Origin: Piliocolobus tephrosceles
Taxonomy: Eukaryota; Chordata; Mammalia; Primates; Cercopithecidae
Assembly (NCBI RefSeq): GCF_002776525.5
Contig: NC_045434.1
Span: 114,211,159 to 114,275,158 of the forward strand
Length of the DNA: 64,000 bases
Direction of reading: 5' to 3'
Both the position numbers and the translations under genes were made by a program. This document shows positions 23,890-35,349 of this stretch, in pieces. The notes beneath the pieces are model-generated. The model was not told the DNA's origin, made no database searches, and saw nothing but the letters and a program-made list of their open reading frames with translations. Position 1 is the stretch's first letter; each line of letters opens with the position of its first letter.

Positions 23890-24110
23890 AGGTGGTATAA
23901 AGAGAATTAGGCTCAGATCTTGTGATTCAAGTCTCATCTCTGTAGTTAATGGGCTGGGTGAACTTGGGGAAATCACTTAACCTCTTTGTACCTTTCTTCA
24001 CTTCACAAGCGAGATAATAACACTTGTCCTATTTACCCACCTAATAGTTGTTGGTAGCCTCAAGATGAATTATGTGGAGGTGCTCTAAAAAATATAAAAC
24101 ACAACCTAGG
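23890..24110 (+). repeat. MIR SINE
   Basis: GGTGAACTTGGGGAAATCAC, TTAACCTCTTTGTACCTTTC and GCGAGATAATAACA are typical MIR core. Confidence 0.7.
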
Positions 24111-26268
24111 TATACTTTGTTAAAGTTCAATTTCTTCCTCAATCCACCCAGTGCTAGAAGCTCAGGATGGAAGAATGAGGTGCTAATTCCTATCTCTGCC
24201 AGAATAACGAATTAAACACTACCTATTCAATTCAAGCTACTTGAAGTGTAAAAGGAAGCAAATGTCCTTCCTCAAAGACAGCATCTGTGCATGTCTTCTG
24301 CTGGTATGAATCTTGAGGTCAAAACATGCAATTCTCAAATATTTGTATTCAACTATTGCATATTCTACAAAGCCTTGCAAGGTCACCTTAGAGTGGCAGT
24401 GCCCATTTTCTCAAAGATGACTTTTATATTCTCATTCAATGTGCATTCTCCTGTATCAATCAGAGCACATAAATAAGGTGTGTTTCCAGAGTAGCAGGGA
24501 GGGGCTGAGCTGCAGACCATCAACCTGCATCCACTGCTCCATAGCCCACCTTTTGTCTTTTGCAATGTTAATGGTGTAGGGGGCCAGGGGAGGTACAGAT
24601 GCAAACAACAGACTGAAACCTGGTAGCCATCACGTGAAGACACCCTTGCTTTCCTGCTTTTAATTTACATTCAAGTTTGTCTGTATCCATCTGAAGACAG
24701 TGGTACTTCGGTGGCATGACCCTGTGTGACAGCATCCACTGTACTTGGTTTCAGCATAATGAAGCCAAGGGGCAGAGCTGAACTGGCTGTAGGGAACAAT
24801 GTGGAAGCTGTTGGCTGGGTGGTTGGACACATGTAGGTAATCAAGTACAGCAAGTTCTGACCTTAGTGAGTAGCCATTCTATTCTTACTCATCTAATACT
24901 AAAGCCTCTGTTATGAGAGTGACACTTTCTCTTGCCAAACCATAGAAAAAACTGCTTAAAACACCATTAAAGAGCCTCACTCATTTAGAAGGAGACCATT
25001 CTGCAGTCCATAGTATCTTGGCTAGCATGAAAGAGGTGACAGGTGACTCTGATGCAGGAGCAGAAGGCCCTGCCCAAACATCCCTAAAATTTTTGGTGTT
25101 TGCAACCTGAAAAAAGCCTTTGCTGATATTGAGAAAGAATGAATTCACTGAGAATCCTACAAGCTGAAGGCTGGGCACCTCTCCCAAAGTGATCGTTAAT
25201 GATGTATTGAAATCCTATTTAGGTCGACACCTTCAGACACAGACACAGGCAAGGTTCTCATGAAAATGGTGCTGAGAAGTCACAGACTTTCTCATCAGGT
25301 ATCAGAAAATGCACTTGTCTAGTTTAATAAGAGTTGCAACCTCTACTCTTAGCTGAAGGTGAAAGATGGAATTCATAGGGAGGCATATTCACACACAATG
25401 GCAATACATATCAGGGTAAAAGTCATCATTTCAAAGTACATGACATTGTGTCAGGATGAAAGGCAGATACAAAATGTTTATCCAGTATAATCTCCCTAAG
25501 TACAGACACGTAACTCTACATGTACCTGTGTAATATAAACCTTAGCAAAAATACTAGAATCAGTTGTACCAAAATGTGAACAGTGTTTATTTATGGCTGG
25601 TAGGTTTTCATCTTTATACGTTTCACTCTTTCCAAATTGCCTAGAATATAGTCCTTTGGTGATATTAAAAAGTTAATAAAATAAATTGCTGTTTTTTTGA
25701 GAAATACGTGTCTTTTACTGAGATAATAAAGGTAATTCAGTTAAGAAAAGAATCATGTAATTACATTTTATCAAATTTCAGTATTTGTGTTACTAATACA
25801 TATTTCTAGTAGAACTGCCGATTATCTCAGAAAAGGCATGCATTTCTACACAATCCCATAACCCTGAAGGGGTCTTAGACCTGATTCCTTGGCTTGCCAA
25901 TGACTCCACAGCCTCAGATGTGAGTGGAACCATCAGAGCTTCCTGAGCTAAAGGGATCTCCAGCCCACTGGATGGCCATCTTGTTGGTAATTAGTAGAGA
26001 CCGGTGCTAAATGAGTGGGCATTTTTACATTTGTAGATTGAGCCACAGTGACAATTGGCTGAATATCTCACCACTTTTCTAGTAGAGGGGATCAAAGTTG
26101 AATTTAAACTAAAAAAAAAAACAAAACTATTTCATGTAACTTGAGTTTGTGAAGCACTCTAGCCTGCTGCCCTTGTATGTACCTGCACTATGTCTTTTAC
26201 CTGTTTATTGTTGTTATGTCATTAGTATTCAGGCATGGAATAGATGCTAAATAAATAATAAACAAATA

Positions 26269-26636
26269 GGCCAGGAGTGGTGGCTCATGCCTGCAATCCC
26301 AGCACTTTGAGAGGCCAAGGCAGGAGGGTCACTTGAGCTCAGGAGTCAAGACCAGCCAACATGGTCGAACTCTGGCTCTATTAAAAGTACCAAAAAATTA
26401 GCTGGGCATGGTGGTGCATGCCTGTAGTCTCAGCTACTTGGGAGGCTGGAGCAGGAGAATTGCTTGAACCTGGGATACGGAGGTTACCTGGGAGGCTGAA
26501 GCAGCAGAATCGCTTGAACCTGGGAGATGGAGGTTGCAATGAGCCAACATTGTGCCAATGCACTCCAGCCTGGGAGACAGAGTGAGACTCCGACTCAAAA
26601 AATACAATACAATAAAATAAGATAAAATAAAATACA
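26269..26636 (+). mobile_element. Alu element with internal 50-bp duplication
   Basis: Sense Alu starting GGCCAGGAGTGGTGGCTCAT, with both arms and a tail of AATA/AATAA repeats. The right arm contains two tandem ~50-bp copies (26436-26485 and 26486-26535), each running from TGGGAGGCTG to GGAGGTT, about 88% alike by eye, making this copy longer than usual. Confidence 0.95.
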
Positions 26637-27135
26637 TTAAATTTTGTTGTCTGCCTGTTTCTGAATGGTGGATGTCTACCTATTCTTAGTAGCTAGCTAG
26701 CTAAATGGGAAAATAGATAGAAAGCTTACAGGTTGGAGAGGAGGAAGTGGAAGGGATTTTTCCTTGCCGGCTTCCATTTTAGTTTCTGGGAAGTAGAAGA
26801 TAAGGCTCTCTGCTGAGCATGAGGAGGCAGAGGCAGGGTGGATCTTGAAGGGAGAGGTGAAGTATTTGGCAGGGAATGGGAGAGGAAGCTAACTAGGAAC
26901 ACATGGAAAACTTGCTGAGAAGCTTCGACATGCCAACTCAGGTTGGATACTATGATTGTCAAAGGTTCCCATACACATGATTTTATAATGGAAACATTAA
27001 CAGGAAGAGAATGATGACTTGTATTAAGTCATTCTTCACGATACAATATACACCTGGGGAAAGGATGGAAGAGAGGAGAAGCAGCAAGGGTGACTGGAGT
27101 TTTGAAATAAGAGATCAGGAACATTCCTTTCATTT

Positions 27136-27444
27136 CTTTCTTTCTTTCTTTCTTTTTTTTTTGAGATGGCGTTTTGATCCTGTCGCCAAGGCTGGAGTGC
27201 AGTGGCATGATATCGGCTCACTGCATCCTCTGCCTCCCGAGATTCAAGCCATTCTCCTGCTTCAGCCTCCTGAGTAGCTGGGATTACAGGCGCACACCAC
27301 CACGCCCAGCTAATTTTTGTAGTTTTAGTAGAGACAGGGTTTCACCGTGTTGGTCAGGCTGGTCTTGAACTCCTGACCTCATGATCCGCCTGCCTTGGCC
27401 TCCCAAAGTGCTGGGATTACAGGCATGAGCCATCGCGCCCGGTC
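27136..27444 (-). mobile_element. Alu element, antisense to window
   Basis: Inverted full-length Alu starting with a (TTTC)n/poly(T) tail and ending GAGCCATCGCGCCCGGTC. A perfect 12-bp target-site duplication TTCCTTTCATTT lies at 27124-27135 and 27445-27456. Confidence 0.97.
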
Positions 27445-28664
27445 TTCCTTTCATTTTTTGTTAAGCAAAATGTATTAGCTCTCATTATAATCTGGGCATT
27501 GCTAGTAATATAAAGGTGAAAACAACATGGCCCTGAGGACCTGAAGGATCTCATTGACTTTTTTTTTTTTTTAATTGTGAAGGTGATTAGTTAACTCTGG
27601 AACATACGGTAAAGGAAAATCCACATGGAGCTGTTCTTTGTGGGAGTACAGCAGAGGTGAGAGACCATTATGGGAACATAGAAGAATTCAAGTAAAAGGA
27701 TTTGGTGTTCTTTGAAATGATGTTGGAATTATGAAAGACAATCTTTCCAACCCCATACAGTGCTAAAGACAAATTTTTAAAACATTCTACATTCTGGCTA
27801 GGAGGCAGGAAAATACTACAGGACTTTGATATCCCAGCATTAAGAAATGCAAGTATCTGCAGCTGAAAGGAGATAATTGTGTCATTAATTCAAATACGCG
27901 TTTTTTTAAAGGCAGAATTTCAATGCCTTTGAGCACTTTGTAAAGCTAAAATATAATTTGAGGTTCCTGTTTGTCAAGCTATAGCCAAATGTCTCCTTAG
28001 AGACTTAATTTTTCCTATATATACTTGGCAGGAGTGTTCTAAATATGGTCTAAGCCCTCTTAGGATTTTTAAACAGCAGGGATATTTAAGTATGAAAAAT
28101 AGCTACTGAAATCACACAGCAGTAACTTTTCTTAATGATTTTTTTTTTCTAGGGAATCACTGTAATTCACTCTTGTCTGCTGTGGCATTGCTGTCACCAT
28201 AACCACCCCCTGACAATGTCAAACCAAGTCTTGGGAGGTGATTTTATAATGTCAGGATGAAACAAAGCCATTTTCCTGTTAATGCCAATGTCAAGGCAAA
28301 ATGAATTGGTGTCAATAAATTCAAGGTGAGGAAAACAACATTATGGAATCACGAGAAGGTGCAAAATGATGACAGGAGTCATTTAGGGATGCCTGATTCC
28401 AAATAAAAATGACTGCTAATTTTCAAAAATATATTTGCTACTGCACTGGAGACCAAACATTTAAATTTCCTAAAATACATTAGCAAGGCTAAGAAAGGAC
28501 AAAGAGGTTAAGATTATAGACAAGTCCTAAGCATACCTTTTCCATGAAGTTGATGCTGACTATTGTAACTCACATCGTCTTTTCCACTTACAAATTCCTG
28601 AGACACTCAACATTTGAACCCCAACATTTAGTACTTAATCATTTACTGTGGTGGTGTCCAAAAG

Positions 28665-28860
28665 TCTGGATTTGAATACTGAGATTACCACGCATGGCTC
28701 TGCAATCTGGATTTCTGAGCCTCTATTTCTTCATCTGTAAAAGAGGCCGCTTCACAAGGCTGTTGTGAACATGAGAGGTCATTCAACTCAATGATTATTA
28801 TTAAGTGCTTTGTAAGTGCCAGGCACTGCTCAAAGTCCTACAATAAAAGACAGACCGTCA
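28665..28860 (+). repeat. MIR SINE
   Basis: TGAGCCTCTATTTCTTCATC followed by TGTAAAAGAGG, AAGGCTGTTGTGAACATGAG and GTGCCAGGCACTG. Confidence 0.7.
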
Positions 28861-29759
28861 GAGTCACAGAAATGGTAACTGTTAATATAGGTTCATACTT
28901 TTTATGTCTCATTAGGTAATGAAGTTTCACATAGTGCATATTCCTGTGTCTTCTAGTTCACTTTTATCATTAGCAAGTTCTAGCTTAATGAATACTTGTC
29001 AATTGAAAAAAAAATCATCTTTCACTTCTACAATTTCTTGGATGAATCAATAGCTGCTTACCTGTTGAAAAGATCTATTTGTTCATTTTTTTTAATGATG
29101 AGAAAAATAAACAAGAGCCCTTATTAAAAGAAAAAAAACGTTTAGGTAAAGACAGCGGTGTCAGACAAGCTCATGGGTAACATTAAGTAATTCTGTGCAG
29201 TAAAACTTTTACTAAAACCAAGCTTCAAACATGAGGCAGAAAGGGATGTGCTGAGTTCTTTCCTAATATCCAAAGAAATCCTTTCTTAATTGGTTAAGAA
29301 AAAGGTATTTGGGTGAGAACAGATCTGCTTAGTGGACCTGAAAAAGTGGGAAATGAAGTCATTACAGGCATGTAGGAGGGTATTTTGCAGCTTTTCTGAG
29401 AAGAGCAAGGCTGTTGTGTCTCAGGAGAGAGGTGAGCTACTTAAACCAAAATCAGAGTCTGGCAAAAAATGTGTGGAAGCTGTGCCTTCAGGGACTTTCA
29501 GATCCAGCAGCAGAAAGAAAAAAAATTATGAATTGGTTTGGATACAATTGGGAGGCTATGCATGGTATTTAAAAGACAGGGAAAAGATGTTAGAGCTTCT
29601 CTTTGAAGCAGACTAAGACATACCCAGGTTAGATTAAGCAGTGATGAAAAAAGACTTGGGTGGACTCGTTAAAGAGTAATCACATGACGTACTTTAAAAT
29701 ATCTTGTCCTAACACATTTCACTTTCTTCGACATTTCTTACTCTATTTTCTGAAGATAT

Positions 29760-29925
29760 GTACTTTTATTTGAATAGGGAGTTATTCTAGAATAAAAGTT
29801 CCATGAAGATAAGAATTTTGACTGCTTTCTTCATTGCTGTGTGTGCAATGCCTAGAACAGCGCTTGATAACAAACTGTACTCAGTGAATATGAGTATTTT
29901 GAGTGAATGAATAAATGAATTTCAT
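29760..29925 (+). repeat. L2 LINE 3' end
   Basis: AAAGTTCCATGAAGATAAGA, CAATGCCTAGAACAGCGCTT and a terminal GAATGAATAAATGAA. Confidence 0.6.
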
Positions 29926-30479
29926 AGATAAAAATGACATATTCCATATCCATTGCTTCCTCTTTACTTCTAAAATAGCTTCTCAACTGTGTCTATTCTA
30001 TATCCCGTAAATTAAATTGCACAGACATGCTACAGCCAGATGGGGCTTCCTCACAAAGTGTTGACACAATACTTCTCACTCATTCTCTCTCTCACAATCT
30101 TCCGTGGATCCCCACTGCTAACTGCAAACACTGTAGTCAGGACCTCCCACAATGTGTTCAGAATCTCCCCATCATGTGCTTTTACTCCACAACAGAAAAT
30201 GTCTACTCCTGGATCATATACTCACTGTCTTAAACATACATACCTCCTTCCTGACACACATATGCATACATGCACAATTAAAATTAACAAGTTATAATTA
30301 AAAGACCAGAAACATTTATATCTGTTATCTAATTGAAAATATCTAATAATCTGGCAGATAGGTTTTATTGTTATTAGTATTACTTCAATTTTATGGGAGA
30401 CCTGTGGATCTTATGTAAGTGCCCGGCGGCTGAGCAGCAGAGGCAGGATCAGAGCTGAAGTCTTTCTGTTCGCAAAGCA

Positions 30480-30950
30480 ATGTCCATGCTCTTTCTGGTC
30501 CCTAGACTGCCACATGCCTGCCCCTGTAGAGGTGTCTCTGTTCTAGAGATGTCCTTCCCTAAACTCTCCACACATTCTTTAAGGTCTTGCTCATGGACAA
30601 CCCCCACCATGGAAATTTATTTCTGTGAGTGTTTAAGCCTTTGGATACTATCTTTCCTTTGAAGCCTTATGGCAGATGATCTAGATAAAGATATAGACAT
30701 AGATAGAAATGTAAGCTTTATTTGACTCTGCAACATCTACAACAAACACTCTTTTTCCATGTGCATTTCTTGTCTCCTCAACTAAAATACAAGCAATCTG
30801 AGGGCAGGCCATTGTCTTGCACCTCCTCTCATTGTCCACACAGAACAGTATGGTGCATGACAGAGCAGGCCACGTACAAGCACTATTCCTTAAAGGTAGT
30901 AGACACCTTTATCATCTTTACAGCCTCAGATATCTATTTTATGTTTGAAT
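30480..30950 (+). repeat. L2-like fragment, diverged
   Basis: CTCCTCAACTAAAATACAAG, AATCTGAGGGCAGGCCATTG and AGAACAGTATGGTGCATGA resemble the L2 3' region in order. Confidence 0.45.
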
Positions 30951-30960
30951 CCTAAGCATC

Positions 30961-30983
30961 TTTTTTTTTTTTTTTTTTTTTTT
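30961..30983. repeat. Poly(T) tract, 23 T
   Basis: Pure T run with no Alu body attached. Confidence 0.95.
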
Positions 30984-33214
30984 CTGGTACCTAACAGGGG
31001 ATTCTCAATGATTTCTTTTCCAATGATGATTTTTCACGTGACTTCTGCATTTCTAAGGCCATGGAAGGATTCAATCATTCCTGAGACTGTAATTGGAAAT
31101 AACCTGGGTTTTCATGAACGCCTCCAAGTACTGGTTTCAAAAAAGTCCCTTTGCTAGCAGTTTTCAAAACTTTGCGCTTCTGTTTCTTGTATTGTGGTGA
31201 GAAGAGCAGTAGAGGGAGACAGAGAGGACAGAGAAGGAGAGGGAGTGTGGGGTTGGGCCGACCTGGCGACAAATGCCACATAAGCCTATGGAGAGACATG
31301 GGGCCTGCCCTTCCCGGTGGGCATCTCAGCTCTGCTTGTTTAGGGGTAGGGATCACGTTTAAAATTTAAAACCTTCAAAGTCTTAAACTAAAACTGTATC
31401 TTGGATTTAGCTTCTTGTATCAGAGTGATGAATGAATCTCACGGACTTCCCATAAAAAGGTGCAGGAGGGTGGAAGGCAGATTCTCCACCTATTGCACTC
31501 CCATTACCATTGGAACTTGGCCTGAGGCTGAAGCTAAGACCCTGCAGGGACAAACACTTTCCTTGTCGCTGGATACGCTGCTGCTTGGTATGCTGTGTGG
31601 CCTCACTTGGATCACTTTATCTGGTTTTATCTTCCAGGGTTCTAATTGTTTTTCATTTGTTGTTCCATGCAGGCCTGTTGGTTAATCTAGAGTTCTTTGT
31701 TCCCATCCACCCTTTGTTCCGTGGGTTCCTGCTACCTGTCACTGCTGCACTAGCCCCTTCATATATGTCTGAGTTACTCATTTCCATGCTGGGCTTGCTT
31801 TTTACACCCCGGGCCCCAACTAGGCAAATCTTTGGAACATCCCTTTAGCCTATCAGGATCTATTTCAGGCTGGTCTCTGTCCTGTTTAATCGGGCAATTC
31901 TTTTGTGCTAATGATGTGACTGATTATAAATCTTTATGCTTGTCAAATCTACCTATAAAGTTTAAATACTGTAGTCTAAAGGCCAAGGCTATGGCTGGCC
32001 TGGCTTTAATAAGACAAAGCAAGGCAGTTTATTCACAGATTGCAAAGAAAGAAAAGATTCACAAGGTGGGCAACAAAGGTTTTCTGAGAGTGTAAAGCTG
32101 ATGCCCCTATTTATGTTAACTAAAGGGGAAGAAACACACAACTCAAAGGATATTGAATTAAGGGTAAGGTCATTACAGCAGACTTGAATACTGAAGCCTG
32201 CACCCTAACTGCCACTAATTGCTTTTAATTTTTAGTAAATGATTACTAGATGCCTCCTTTTTGTATAGTGTAGGAAATAAATTATATATTTTCAAAATAA
32301 CCTCCCAAATCCACCAAATGAAAATGTATCTAAAAGTGAATACATTGCATTTTTCTGTATTGTGGGCACATGCTGATTTTTAGGGTCACTGTTGATATGA
32401 AGAAGAAATAAGGACTATCATTTAGTAAACATATGGAAATGACTCCTAAGGACATAATCAGGGTTCTTGTCTTGTATAGACTGGTGAGTAAACTGAAAAT
32501 AAATCTTACAAGCCACAAGTACATTTTGGTTCTCAGTAATTTTCTGATTAAAAACTCTTACATTTTCTTTTGATGTAACAAATAGCTAAAAATGCTTTAG
32601 TTAGTATTATAGATTATTCATTTTCTATTTTAAATTTATTGCTTTATTTTCTGGGAACAAGTGAAAAAAAGGTTATTATGGAATGAAATTGTGTCTTATT
32701 TTTTCTAGCGTTATATAACTAACTAATAAGACGAAAATTTTGACAATTCAGCCAGTAAAGAATTACACCAAAATCTTAAGATAAATGGAGTTTTATTACC
32801 AAGTTATAAACAATATGATATAGATTGAATTTACAATGCTAACATCAATAGATCCTTAACTATATTGCCAAGAGCAATAAAGTGAGAATAATGGGAAAGA
32901 TTGGATGACCACATGAAAAAGGAAAGGGTTTTCAGTGATTTCCAACCTTTATCAGTTAATTTCCTAAGAAGCATATAATGAATTCATGTTGATGATGAGT
33001 ACTTGCCCAATGACATCCAAATGCATGATCAATACATGCTAACTAGACTAGGAATCTATCACAGAACATTCCTAATTGGAAGTTAGTCAAGGTGCAATGA
33101 AATCTGAGCTGACATGAGGAAAGGGAGGGGAGAAACCTAATTTCCTGGTTTGTTTGATAATGTAGCTAAGAGTCCTTTGGAGGTAGGCTAGTATAATTTG
33201 TCTCTTCCCCACTG

Positions 33215-33400
33215 TATGGAGAAATTGCAAGGATTGTGGAGTTACACAGATCTAGAGTCCCATCTTGCATCCTCCACTCATTAGCTGTAGGGCATTGGCA
33301 AAGCAAGTGACCTCCCTGAGTCTTGGCTTCTGTATCTATAAAACAGGCACAGCATGTTTTCACTATAAGGCAGTTTTGAAGATGAGAATAGGTACCAACA
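33215..33400 (+). repeat. MIR SINE
   Basis: CTCATTAGCTGTAGGGCATT, CCTCCCTGAGTCTTGGCTTC and TGTATCTATAAAACAGGCAC are MIR core. Confidence 0.7.
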
Positions 33401-33664
33401 AATAAAAATCTTACCAACAAATGGTAACTCTGTTGATTACAGAGAGGTCTAAATGAGATATATATGAAACATCTGGCAAACAGTAAGAACTTCTTAAATG
33501 TTAGTTCCTTTTCTCCTTAGAAGAGATATTTAAAAACAACAACAAAAAACCTCTACATAGTTTGGCTTCCTGTTTGGGAAATTAAAGGAAAAGTACATGT
33601 TGATACGCCATTTAATGTATCACATTTGGTGGTGGAGGGTGAGGTTTAAATTAAAACAGGATAA

Positions 33665-33912
33665 TAATAATAACAAAAGCAAACATCTATTTATTGAGCA
33701 CTTGGTTTGGTATCAGGCATTTTTCTAAGTGCTTTTCGTGTACTAGTTAATCCTTTTAACAATCCTACAGGAAAAGAACTTTTAAGAGTTTGACAGGTGA
33801 AGAAACCAGGACTTGAGGAGGGTAAATAATCTCTCTAAGGTCACACAGGTAGTGGGTAGCAGAGCCTGTATCCCACCCAATTCTGTGAGCTTAATCACTT
33901 TGCTATTTTGCC
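33665..33912 (-). repeat. MIR SINE, near full length
   Basis: Inverted MIR: TATTTATTGAGCACTTGG, GGCATTTTTCTAAGTGCTTT, AAGGTCACACAGGTAGTGGG, CAGAGCCTGTATCCCACCC and a final TTTGCTATTTTGCC. Confidence 0.75.
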
Positions 33913-34139
33913 TGATTGTTCTGTTCTGTTCGAGGTCTACATGCCGGAATGCTGTGACTACTACTACTTTTGCCCTTGTTTCTTTCTTCACCAAACAGAA
34001 ACTGGTAGGAACCATTATACAAGGCATCCATGTGACAAGGGCAATAGAAAACAGAAAAAGTTCATCCCTGCTTCAGGCCACCTGAAAATTTAGATTTAAC
34101 ACTTTTTCAGCAAAGGCAGGCAGAGACTATGACAGATCC

Positions 34140-35115
34140 CAAATCCATCTATTTTCATTACCTGCATTGCTCCTAATGGTCCAAGCCACTAACACCCCTC
34201 ACCTGGTCTACTGTAATCTTGCTAATTACAAACCTTTCCCTTTCCTTCTTGCCTCTGCTTGCAATCCATTGTCCACAAAGTAGCCAGTGTTATTTTTTAA
34301 TTTAAACTCCTACGTCATGGCACTCCTCTGCTCAAGGCCCAGTGCACTTGGAATAGAATCCACGTCTCTAGGCCAGGCGCGGTGGCTCACACCTGTAATC
34401 CCAGCACTATGGGAGGCCGAGGCGGGCGGTTCACGAGGTCAGGAGATTGAGAACATACTGGCCAACATGGTGAAACCCTGTCTCTACCAAAATACAAGAA
34501 ATTAGCTGGGTGAGGTGGCACACACCTGTAGTTCCAGCTACTCAGGAGGCTGAGGCAGGTGACTCGCTTGAACCCGGGAGGCGGAGGTTGCAGTGAGCCA
34601 AGACTGTGCCATTCCAGCCTGGCGACAGAGCAAGACTCCACCTCAAAAAAAAAAAAAGAATCCACACCTCTAGTGTTGGTCTTCAAGGATGGGTGACCTG
34701 GTGTTTATCTCCCTCTTCGCATCTCAGACCACCTCTCCCTCATCAGCACCCTCCAGCCGTACTTGCTTCCTTCCATTTTCTGAACTGGCCTAGCTCCTTC
34801 CTGCCTTTCAATTTTTGCAGGAGGTGTTTCCTCTGCCTGGAACACTCTTCCTCTAGAACTTTCCACGGTGGGTTCTCCTTAACACTTGGGTCTCAGACGA
34901 AGCTCTCCCTTCTCAGAAAGACCTTCAATGACTATGCAGTCTACAGCAGTCTTTGCTCACTGTTTCTTTCTTTCCCTGTTTTCCATGTGCCTCCCACCAG
35001 CATATGAGCTCCTTGAGAGCAGGGTCTATGTATGTCTTCTTACCACAGTATACTCAATATCCAGAGCAGTGGCTGGTATAGAATTCACGCTTGTTACACA
35101 TGTATTGAATAAATT
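34140..35115 (+). repeat. L2 LINE 3' region, split by an Alu
   Basis: Pyrimidine-rich L2 body from about 34140, interrupted at 34370 and resuming at 34673, ending ATGAGCTCCTTGAGAGCAGG, CAGAGCAGTGGCTGGTATAG and TATTGAATAAATT. Confidence 0.7.
34371..34657 (+). mobile_element. Alu element inserted in an L2
   Basis: Sense Alu beginning GGCCAGGCGCGGTGGCTCAC and ending in an A tail. A 15-bp target-site duplication, GAATCCACgTCTCTA (34356-34370) and GAATCCACaCCTCTA (34658-34672), has two mismatches. It retains many CpGs, suggesting a fairly young Alu. Confidence 0.96.
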
Positions 35116-35349
35116 AGAGCCTTCTCCGTCTTGTTTCACCCAGCACCCATCCTTTAAGGGCCTAAAAATAGGGCAGGGATAATGGATTTTGTGGAGGCTG
35201 CCCTGGCTGGGATGGATTTTAATTGCTCTCTTACCCTAGGATTAGATAAACTCTTCTGGCCTTCTGGGCTCTAAGACCCAGTGATAACTATTGAACACCA
35301 TTAGCAGCCCAGTACACTGGGCTGCCAGATCCTCTAGAGTTAAATATCT

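Noticed and set aside
29332..29616. 94-residue plus-strand open frame
   Set aside because: Lysine- and serine-rich chance frame in intronic sequence, antisense to NTNG1, with no domain or promoter signal.
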